A stretch of 6,343 nt of DNA, from NCBI GenBank assembly GCA_020832725.1, contig JAFIEC010000399.1:1-6343 (forward strand), given 5' to 3'. Below are positions 1 to 5,293 of the stretch, in pieces (the stretch's first letter is position 1; the number at the start of each line of letters is the position of its first letter). The stretch is from Paracoccaceae bacterium. Its GTDB lineage: Bacteria; Pseudomonadota; Alphaproteobacteria; Rhodobacterales; Rhodobacteraceae. Under the pieces are notes generated by a model. It was not told the DNA's origin. It ran no database searches and worked only from the letters and a program-made list of their open reading frames with translations. Position numbers and translations under genes: made by a program.

Positions 1-119
1 GCCGTGATCGGCTGGAGGGCCGGTTGATGGGGCAGGCACGCAACGCCGAGGCCTTCTGCCGCTTCAACCGCTATATGCTTGTCGAACTGGCGCCCGGTGC
101 CTCAGGGCAGGACGGTTAA
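1..119 (+). CDS. C-terminal end of an unidentified protein (5' truncated)
   Basis: The reading frame is open from the left edge, with the first complete codon at position 3, and ends at TAA 117-119, giving 38 visible residues. Third codon positions are almost all G or C, as in the neighbouring genes, so this is very likely a real gene end. The tail is rich in Arg and has the stretch RNAEAFCRFNRYMLVEL about 20 residues before the end, followed by a short Gly/Ser/Gln tail. I do not recognise the family. Only 31 nt separate its stop from the start of the symporter gene on the same strand, so it may be the preceding member of the same operon. If so, it could be a regulator or a further enzyme of tryptophan use, but nothing visible decides this. 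Confidence 0.7.
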   Translation, partial: RDRLEGRLMGQARNAEAFCRFNRYMLVELAPGASGQDG

Positions 120-140
120 CCTTTCCGTCCGCTTCTGCTA

Positions 141-145
141 AGGGG
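141..145 (+). promoter_or_regulatory. Ribosome binding site of the symporter gene, supporting a GTG start
   Basis: AGGGG lies five bases before GTG 151-153. It supports the GTG as the true start. The first in-frame ATG is more than 30 codons downstream, and using it would remove the cytoplasmic N-terminus and cut into the first membrane segment. Confidence 0.6.
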
Positions 146-150
146 TCCCG

Positions 151-1497
151 GTGACACCCCCGCTGACAGACAGTCCCATCGATCTTTCCCGCCAGAGATT
201 CAAGCTGCGCAGCTGGATCAGCGCGCGGCTGTGGGCGCAGGTGATGGCGGGGATGGTCGCGGGGCTTGGCCTCGGCCTGATCCTTGGTCCCGAGGCCGGT
301 CTGATCGCCCCCTCGCAGACCGAGGCGCTGGGCGCGTGGCTGGCCTTGCCGGGGCGCATCTTTCTGGCCCTGATCGCCATGGTGCTGGTGCCGCTGATCT
401 TCTCGTCGATCATCGGAGGGCTGGCCGGGGCGCAATCGGGGCAGGAACTGCGTGCGGTGGGGCTGCGGCTGGCCGGGATCATCCTGCTGGGCACGCTGGC
501 GGCCGCGGGCATCGGCGTGGCGCTGGCGCAATGGCTGCGCCCGGGCGACGGGATCACGGGCTTTGCCGGTTCCGGCCCCGTGCCGCCCGCCCCGCCGCCC
601 GCTGCCGAGGGGCCCGCACCCGGCCCGGTCGCGGCTGCGCCCGACGCGCTGCTGCAGATCCTGCCGGCCAATCCCACGGCTGCGATCGCCCAGGGCGACA
701 TGCTGGCGGTGGTCGTGCTGGCGCTTCTGGTGGGCATAAGCGTCACCCAGATCGACCGCGACCGGGCAGAGCCCTTCCTGCGGCTGATGGATGCGCTGCT
801 GTCGATCTCGATGAACATCGTCAAATGGGCCATGTTCCTCGCGCCCTTTGCGGTTTTCGGGCTGATGGCGCAATTGGTCATGCGTCTGGGCCTTGAGACG
901 CTGGCGGGCCTGTCGGCCTATGTCGGCACGGTGCTGCTGGGGCTGGCGGTGCTGCAGGTGCTGTATCTGGCGCTGGCCTGGGCGGGAGCGCGGATTTCGC
1001 CGCGCCGGATGTACGAGGTGGCGGGGGGCAACCTGCTCCTGGCGTTCTCCACCTCGTCCTCGTCGGCGGTGATGCCCATGACCATCCAGTCCGCCCGCCG
1101 CCTGGGCGTGCCCGAGCGTGTGGCCGGGCTGGTGGTGCCGCTGGGCGCGACCATGAACATGGCGGGAACTGCGCTCTATCAGGCGGTGGCGATCCTGTTT
1201 CTGGCCCAGCTTGCGGGGATCGAGCTGGCTCCGGGCCAGATCGCGCTGATCGTGCTCACGCTGGTGGGCTCGTCCATCGGCGCGCCCGGCACGCCCGGGG
1301 TCTCGATCGCGATCCTCGTCAGTGTTGCGGCCAGTGTCGGCATTCCCGCCGAGGGCATGGTGATCATCCTCGGCGTTGACCGCCTGCTGGACATGGCGCG
1401 CACTTCGGTCAACGTCACCGGCGATCTGGTTGCGGCAGCGCTTCTGCGCAACGCGGGAGAAACCGACACGGTGACGGGGAAGGGCGAAACCGCTTGA
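151..1497 (+). CDS. Dicarboxylate/amino acid:cation symporter (DAACS, GltP/GltPh-like)
   Basis: This 448-residue inner-membrane protein is a secondary transporter of the glutamate-transporter fold, near the usual family length of 400-450. The diagnostic C-terminal half is intact. The HP1 hairpin has the serine-rich motif STSSSS (300-305), TM7 reads PLGATMNMAGTALYQ (330-344), HP2 has GAPGTPG (377-383), and TM8 reads GVD..LDMARTSVNVTGD (408-425). By alignment from memory to GltPh, D414 matches the residue that binds the substrate amino group (D394) and R417 the residue that binds a side-chain carboxylate (R397). This favours an acidic amino acid or similar substrate. N421 and D425 of the Na1 site are kept. 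The Na3 site looks lost: D312 becomes A338, T92 becomes G114, and Y89 becomes I111. The loop between TM3 and TM4 (about 138-165) is Pro/Ala-rich. The gene lies 46 nt upstream of the IDO gene, suggesting co-transcription and uptake or exchange of a pathway amino acid. Family assignment is firm; substrate is inference. Confidence 0.93.
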   Translation: MTPPLTDSPIDLSRQRFKLRSWISARLWAQVMAGMVAGLGLGLILGPEAGLIAPSQTEALGAWLALPGRIFLALIAMVLVPLIFSSIIGGLAGAQSGQELRAVGLRLAGIILLGTLAAAGIGVALAQWLRPGDGITGFAGSGPVPPAPPPAAEGPAPGPVAAAPDALLQILPANPTAAIAQGDMLAVVVLALLVGISVTQIDRDRAEPFLRLMDALLSISMNIVKWAMFLAPFAVFGLMAQLVMRLGLETLAGLSAYVGTVLLGLAVLQVLYLALAWAGARISPRRMYEVAGGNLLLAFSTSSSSAVMPMTIQSARRLGVPERVAGLVVPLGATMNMAGTALYQAVAILFLAQLAGIELAPGQIALIVLTLVGSSIGAPGTPGVSIAILVSVAASVGIPAEGMVIILGVDRLLDMARTSVNVTGDLVAAALLRNAGETDTVTGKGETA

Positions 1498-1533
1498 CCG
1501 GGAGGGCAGGGCGGTCTGCTATCGCTCCGACAC

Positions 1534-1538
1534 AGGAG
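1534..1538 (+). promoter_or_regulatory. Ribosome binding site of the IDO gene
   Basis: AGGAG lies five bases before ATG 1544-1546, in the 46-nt gap after the symporter stop. The gap holds no visible terminator or promoter, which fits read-through from the symporter gene. Confidence 0.6.
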
Positions 1539-1543
1539 CACCC

Positions 1544-2719
1544 ATGCCCGACGATCGCGACCCCCGTGCCACGCTCATCGATCTGGCCGCGCATGACATA
1601 GACCCGCGCCATGGCTTTGTTGCCCCCGACGATCCGCCGGACCGGCTGCCCGGGGCCTTTGCTCCGTGGGAGGACATGGCCCGGGACCTGAACGCGGCGC
1701 TGCTGTCGGGCCATGCGCGGGCGCGGATGGCGGCCCTGCCGGTGATCGACCCGGCCCCCCTGTCGGGCCGGGGTGAGGAGGAGCGGGCGATGCTGCTGCT
1801 GTCGGTCCTTGCCAATGCCTTTGTGCATGGCGGGGCCGAGCCGGCCACGCGCCTGCCTGCGGGCGTGGCGGTGCCCCTGTCCGAGATGGCCCGCAGGCTG
1901 GATCGGGTGCCCATCGTGACCCATGCCTCGATGGTGCTGAACAACTGGCGCAGGCTGGACCGGAGCGCCCCGCTGTCGGCCGACAATGCCGATTGCCAGT
2001 TGCTGTTTCTGGGCGGGGCAGATGAGCGCTGGTTCTTTCTGGCAACCCTTGGCCTGGAGCTGGAGGGCGTACCCGCATTGCCGGTGCTGGCGCGCCTGCC
2101 GGCCGATGTGGCGGCGGGCCGCACGGAGCAGGTGGCCGAGGCCCTGGTTGTGCTGGAGCGCCATCTGCGGGCCTTGCGCACGGCATTGTCGCGCATGGGC
2201 GAATGGTGCGCGCCCGCCACCTTCTATTCGCGGATCCGGCCATGGCTGGCGGGTTGGCCTGCGCCCGGGGTGATCTACGAGGGTGTGGACGAGGCGCCGC
2301 AGATGTGGCTGGGGGGCAGCGCGGCCCAGAGCACGCTGATTCAGGCCTTCGATGCCGCCCTTGGCGTGCGCCATGACAGCGCGGAGACCGGCCATTTCCT
2401 GCGCGAGATGCGTCGCTACATGCCGGCGCCCCACCGCGCCTTTCTTTCCGCGCTGGAGGCGGGGCCGGACCTGCGCGCCTTCGTCGCCGCCCGGGCGGGG
2501 GATGCGCCCGCGCTGGCCCGTGCCCATGATGCGGCGCTCTCGGCGCTGGCCGATCTGCGGCGCGACCACATGGCGATGGCGGCGCGCTATATCTCCGCCC
2601 AGTCCGAGGGTGACAGCGGCCTCGGCACGGGGGGCACGGCCTTTATCCCCTTCCTGCGCACGGCGCGGGACGAGACGCTGTCCCGTCGGCTGGGCAAGGG
2701 CGCGGAGACAGGCGCATGA
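1544..2719 (+). CDS. Indoleamine 2,3-dioxygenase family haem enzyme
   Basis: The 391-residue protein is close to the length of human IDO1 (403) and can be aligned with it from memory along nearly its whole length. The family reaction is O2-dependent cleavage of the indole ring of tryptophan to N-formylkynurenine in the cytoplasm. The best-matching blocks are FYSRIRPWLAGW (227-238), YEG (245-247), GGSAAQS (257-263), FLREMRRYMPAPHRAFL (285-301), RRDHMAMAARYI (339-350) and GTGGT (361-365). H342 corresponds to the proximal haem ligand H346 of human IDO1, F227 to F226 and R232 to R231. Distal-pocket differences are H127 for Y126, M130 for C129 and T168 for S167. The mobile loop before GTGGT is about 15 residues shorter than in human IDO1. 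There is no signal peptide. The start has a good ribosome binding site, and the last four bases overlap the formamidase gene. Family is certain; tryptophan as the natural substrate is very likely but not proven. Confidence 0.95.
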   Translation: MPDDRDPRATLIDLAAHDIDPRHGFVAPDDPPDRLPGAFAPWEDMARDLNAALLSGHARARMAALPVIDPAPLSGRGEEERAMLLLSVLANAFVHGGAEPATRLPAGVAVPLSEMARRLDRVPIVTHASMVLNNWRRLDRSAPLSADNADCQLLFLGGADERWFFLATLGLELEGVPALPVLARLPADVAAGRTEQVAEALVVLERHLRALRTALSRMGEWCAPATFYSRIRPWLAGWPAPGVIYEGVDEAPQMWLGGSAAQSTLIQAFDAALGVRHDSAETGHFLREMRRYMPAPHRAFLSALEAGPDLRAFVAARAGDAPALARAHDAALSALADLRRDHMAMAARYISAQSEGDSGLGTGGTAFIPFLRTARDETLSRRLGKGAETGA

Positions 2720-3576
2720 GCAGGCCGCCGGTCTGGCGGGGGATGGATGCCGAGACGCTTTCGCGGGAATATTCGCCCTCTTCGATGCTGGAGGAGCCGC
2801 TCTCTGTCTGGGTCGCGCGCTATGCCGCAGACAGTGCGGCGGCCCGGGCCGAGGTCGGCGCGCGCGCCCGGTTGCGGTTGCGCTATGGCCCCGGCGCCGA
2901 GGAGACGCTTGACTATTTTCCCGCCGAAGGCCCGGGCCCGCGGCCGGTGGTGGTGTTCATCCACGGCGGCTACTGGCAGGCGCTGAATGCTTCGGATGCC
3001 AGTTTCGCAGCCCCCGCCCTGAATGCAGAGGGCATCGATTACGTCGCCCTGAACTACACGCTCGCGCCTCGGGCGCGGATGGACGAGATCGTGGCAGAGA
3101 CGCGCAGGGCCGTCCTGTGGCTGACGGCAAACGCCGCGCGTTTCGGGGGCGATGGTGCGCGCATCGTGCTGACGGGCCATTCCGCCGGGGCGCATCTCGC
3201 CGCGATGATGCTGGCCGCCGACTGGACGGGCACCAACCCCGGCATCAGCGCCGCCGCCCTGATCGGCGGCATCTATGACCTGGAGCCGATCCGGCTGTGC
3301 TATGTCAACGACGCCCTGCGCATGGATGTGGCCGAGACCCTGCGCAACAGCCCCGCGCGGCTGCGCCCCGCGCGCGATGTGCCGGTCGTCGTCTGCTGGG
3401 GTGCGCGCGATACGGCCGAATTTCGCCGCCAATCGCGCGAGCTTGCCGCTTCCTGGCGTGCGCAGGAAGCCTGGGAGCAGGCGGGCCGCCACCATTTCGA
3501 TTCGCCGCTCGAGCTTGGCATGCCCGGTACACGGCTGTTCGAACGCGTCTGTGCGCTGGCCCGGGGGGGCGTCTGA
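2716..3576 (+). CDS. Arylformamidase (kynurenine formamidase), alpha/beta-hydrolase type
   Basis: This 286-residue cytoplasmic serine hydrolase would convert N-formylkynurenine to L-kynurenine and formate, the step directly after IDO. The oxyanion-hole motif HGGYW (83-87) is of the kind seen in AFMID/BNA7-type formamidases. The nucleophile elbow is GHSAG (154-158, nucleophile S156). The probable acid is D232 in WGARD, and the probable catalytic His is H260 in RHHFD. The N-terminal motif EYSPSS, the YGPG..ETLDYFPA strand region (57-69) and NYTLAP (113-118) also match this subgroup. It is not the metal-dependent cyclase-fold KynB commonly used by bacteria, as no HxGTHxDxP motif is present. Its ATG overlaps the IDO stop as ATGA, with GGAG eight bases upstream, so translation is probably coupled. 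A run of seven G bases lies just before the stop, but the reading frame is intact. An esterase on another N-formyl or ester substrate is the main alternative; the IDO coupling argues against it. Confidence 0.9.
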   Translation: MSRPPVWRGMDAETLSREYSPSSMLEEPLSVWVARYAADSAAARAEVGARARLRLRYGPGAEETLDYFPAEGPGPRPVVVFIHGGYWQALNASDASFAAPALNAEGIDYVALNYTLAPRARMDEIVAETRRAVLWLTANAARFGGDGARIVLTGHSAGAHLAAMMLAADWTGTNPGISAAALIGGIYDLEPIRLCYVNDALRMDVAETLRNSPARLRPARDVPVVVCWGARDTAEFRRQSRELAASWRAQEAWEQAGRHHFDSPLELGMPGTRLFERVCALARGGV

Positions 3577-3595
3577 GCAGGGAAGGACAAAACAC

Positions 3596-3625
3596 TTGAC
3601 GCAACTGTGAGGCCATGCTTATCAT
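3596..3625 (+). promoter_or_regulatory. Predicted sigma70-type promoter of the TRAP transporter operon
   Basis: TTGACG (3596-3601, five of six matches to the -35 consensus) is followed after 18 bases by TATCAT (3620-3625, five of six matches to the -10 consensus). Transcription would start near 3632, leaving a leader of about 73 nt before the dctP start. It lies in the most AT-rich patch of the window, right after the formamidase gene, so the TRAP genes are probably expressed separately from the IDO operon. Seen by eye, not tested. Confidence 0.6.
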
Positions 3626-3644
3626 TATTGAATAATATGTTCAA
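3624..3644 (+). promoter_or_regulatory. Candidate operator: overlapping inverted repeats at the predicted transcription start
   Basis: Two dyads overlap here. ATTATT-G-AATAAT (3624-3636) is a perfect palindrome around one base. TTGAA-N7-TTCAA (3628-3644) is a perfect 5-bp inverted repeat spaced like many dimeric repressor sites. Both overlap the end of the -10 element and the expected +1, where a bound repressor would block transcription. The regulator is unknown; spacing and sequence do not by themselves assign a family. Confidence 0.45.
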
Positions 3645-3693
3645 AATAGAGCGCACCAGTACCGGGGATTTTTGCCCGGAATGCGTTCCCGAC

Positions 3694-3700
3694 AGGAGGT
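3694..3700 (+). promoter_or_regulatory. Strong ribosome binding site that fixes the dctP start
   Basis: AGGAGGT is a near-perfect anti-16S match with the usual short spacing to ATG 3705-3707. It rules out the upstream in-frame TTG at 3672 and ATG at 3681, and it places the signal peptide exactly at the N-terminus. Confidence 0.8.
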
Positions 3701-3704
3701 CATC

Positions 3705-4676
3705 ATGAACAAGGTACTCGCCCTTGCCACGGCAGCAGGGCTTTCATTCGGTCTTGCCGGAACAGCTGTGGCCCAGGAAGTGCGGCTGAACGCCGTGTCC
3801 TTCGTGCCCCGCGTTGCCGACATCGCCCAGGGTTTCGGCATCTTCGTGGAGCGGATCAACGAGGAATTCGCGGGCGAGCTTCATATCACATGGCGCGGCG
3901 GTCCCGAAGTCATCCCGGCCTTCGAGCAGGGCAATGCCGTGCGTCAGGGGGCCATCGACATGGCCTTTGTCAGCCCCAGCTTCTACGAGGGTCTGCTGCC
4001 TTCGTCCTCGGCACCGAACCTCTCGATCAAGAGCTTTGTCGAGATCCGCGACTCGGGCTATTTCGAGCGTATGGCAGAGCTGCACCGCGAGGTGGGTCTG
4101 GAACTGATCGGAGAGGTGCCGGCGACGGACGTGCAGTTCTACCTGTTCCTGCGTGATCCGATCGAGAGCGTGGCCGATTTCGATGGCAAGCGCATCCGCG
4201 TCTTTCCCACCGTGCTGCCCTTTGTGCGTGCGCTGGGCGCAGAGCCGATCGTGATGCCGCAGGAGGACATCTTCACCGCGATGGAGCGGGGCCTGGTGGA
4301 CGGCTTTGCCCGCGGCAGCATCGGCTGGGCAGAGCAGTTCGAGGGCGTGGTCAACTACTATGTTGCCCCCAGCTTCTACCGCGCGGGCTTTTCCATTCTG
4401 GCCAACCCGCGGTCCTGGGGGCGTCTGTCGCCCGATCTGCAGGAGCGCGTGACCGCCTTCATCATGAACGAGCTCGCCCCTGAGATCGATGAAAGCTGGG
4501 CCGGACTGATCGCCGAGGGCGATGCCCAGATGGAGCGGGCCGGGTTCACCCGCATCGAGCTGGAGGGCGCCGATGCAGAGGCCTATCTGGCGACCGCCCT
4601 CAATGCCGCCTGGGAAGTGCTTGCAGGCAAGGCGCCCGACGTGGCCGACGAGCTGCGCGCCTTCCTGGTCGACTGA
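3705..4676 (+). CDS. dctP: TRAP transporter periplasmic substrate-binding subunit DctP
   Basis: This 323-residue protein is the soluble periplasmic receptor of a tripartite ATP-independent periplasmic (TRAP) transporter and hands its ligand to the DctQM membrane pair. Residues 1-23 form a clear Sec signal peptide: Lys3, a hydrophobic core, and a predicted cut after AVA before Q24. The mature length of about 300 is normal for the family. Family signatures include DFDGKRIRV (158-166), whose R165 aligns with the conserved Arg that binds the ligand carboxylate in SiaP-type receptors, then MPQEDIFTAMERGLVDG (184-200). The ligand should therefore be an organic or amino acid carrying a carboxylate. 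The start is set by the strong ribosome binding site; an 11-residue extension upstream would spoil the signal peptide. It is the first gene of the TRAP operon and follows the IDO-formamidase genes, hinting at a tryptophan- or kynurenine-related ligand. That ligand is inference only. Confidence 0.95.
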   Translation: MNKVLALATAAGLSFGLAGTAVAQEVRLNAVSFVPRVADIAQGFGIFVERINEEFAGELHITWRGGPEVIPAFEQGNAVRQGAIDMAFVSPSFYEGLLPSSSAPNLSIKSFVEIRDSGYFERMAELHREVGLELIGEVPATDVQFYLFLRDPIESVADFDGKRIRVFPTVLPFVRALGAEPIVMPQEDIFTAMERGLVDGFARGSIGWAEQFEGVVNYYVAPSFYRAGFSILANPRSWGRLSPDLQERVTAFIMNELAPEIDESWAGLIAEGDAQMERAGFTRIELEGADAEAYLATALNAAWEVLAGKAPDVADELRAFLVD

Positions 4677-4691
4677 CCCCCCAGTGATGTT

Positions 4692-4716
4692 GCCCGGGCG
4701 GTGCATCCGCCCGGGC
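4692..4716 (+). promoter_or_regulatory. Perfect 10-bp hairpin in the dctP-dctQ gap
   Basis: GCCCGGGCGG (4692-4701) and CCGCCCGGGC (4707-4716) are exact inverted repeats around a 5-base loop (TGCAT). The all-G/C stem would be very stable in RNA. No T-run follows (the next bases are CTTCCCC), so it is not a classic terminator. Such hairpins after binding-protein genes are known to stabilise the upstream message or reduce read-through, giving more receptor than membrane subunits. That role is inferred here. It starts 16 nt after the dctP stop and ends 31 nt before the dctQ start. Confidence 0.65.
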
Positions 4717-4747
4717 CTTCCCCGCACCCCTTGTCGCCGAGGCCGCC

Positions 4748-5293
4748 ATGCCCGCAATCCGCACCGGCCCCTATGCCGTCGTCATGCGCGGCTTCAGCCG
4801 GATCAACCTTTTGCTTGCGGGTGTCGGCGCGGCGGCGCTGTTCGGCGTTACCGTGGCGATCTTCGTGGAGGTGGTCTGGCGGCAGGTGGGGGGGCGGTCA
4901 CAACTCTGGGTGACCGAGGTCAGCGAGTATTCGCTGCTCTATGTCACCTTCCTCGCCGCACCCTATCTGCTGGAGCACAACCGCCATGTGGTCATGGATG
5001 TGGTTCTGGAACAGCTGGCCACGGGTGCGGCACGCGTGCTTTCGGTGCTGGTGGCAGCCCTGGGCCTGGCGATCTGTCTGACGCTGTGCTGGCAGGGTCT
5101 GGTGCTGGTCCTTGACCAGTATGCCATGGGCCTGCGCCGCATCTCGGTGCTGGCACCACGGTCATGGTACATCCTGGCCGCGTGGCCGCTTGGGATGGGC
5201 CTGATGGCGGTGCAATTCTTCGACCAGCTTCTGGCCGCATTTCTGGGCCGGGCGGGCGTGCAGGACGACACGCCGGGCAAGGGACATCCCTGA
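4748..5293 (+). CDS. dctQ: TRAP transporter small membrane subunit DctQ
   Basis: The 181-residue inner-membrane protein has the usual DctQ size and four predicted helices at about residues 19-41, 58-75, 95-121 and 139-163. The family pattern W54..E57...Y61 in helix 2 and the following EHNRHVVMD (76-84) are the recognisable DctQ signatures. It pairs with DctM to form the membrane part of the transporter. The start ATG has only a weak GAGG (4739-4742) upstream. A second in-frame ATG at 4784 has no better site, so the first is preferred. The polar tail ends in TGATG, overlapping the dctM start by one base, so the two membrane subunits are probably translationally coupled. The hairpin and weak ribosome binding site together predict less DctQ than DctP. 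Confidence 0.9.
   Translation: MPAIRTGPYAVVMRGFSRINLLLAGVGAAALFGVTVAIFVEVVWRQVGGRSQLWVTEVSEYSLLYVTFLAAPYLLEHNRHVVMDVVLEQLATGAARVLSVLVAALGLAICLTLCWQGLVLVLDQYAMGLRRISVLAPRSWYILAAWPLGMGLMAVQFFDQLLAAFLGRAGVQDDTPGKGHP

Noticed and set aside
1415..2569. Long minus-strand open frame (384 codons) opposite the IDO gene
   Set aside because: The + strand frame encodes an unmistakable IDO. The antisense product is low-complexity Arg/Gln/His/Pro-rich, typical of frames opposite high-GC genes.
2587..3495. Minus-strand open frame opposite the formamidase
   Set aside because: It is a shadow of a gene with a complete catalytic motif set and shows no recognisable domain.
3563..3569. Run of seven G bases near the formamidase stop (and another at 4888-4894 in dctQ) as possible frameshift sites
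   Set aside because: Both proteins keep family length and motifs in the frame as read, and nothing suggests programmed slippage or an error.
3662..3679. Small hairpin CCGGG-N8-CCCGG with a T-run in the loop, considered as a terminator
   Set aside because: The stem is only 5 bp, the T bases lie in the loop and not after the stem, and it lies downstream of the predicted promoter in the dctP leader.
3672..3704. Upstream TTG start or in-frame ATG (3681) for dctP, adding up to 11 residues
   Set aside because: It would overlap the AGGAGGT ribosome binding site and put charged residues ahead of a signal peptide that begins cleanly at ATG 3705.
4692..4716. Rho-independent terminator after dctP
   Set aside because: The stem is strong but no T-run follows, and dctQ-dctM downstream clearly belong with dctP, so a stability or attenuation role is preferred.
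3744..4757. Minus-strand open frame opposite dctP
   Set aside because: It is His/Gly/Arg-rich with no motif, and dctP has a signal peptide, strong ribosome binding site and family signatures.
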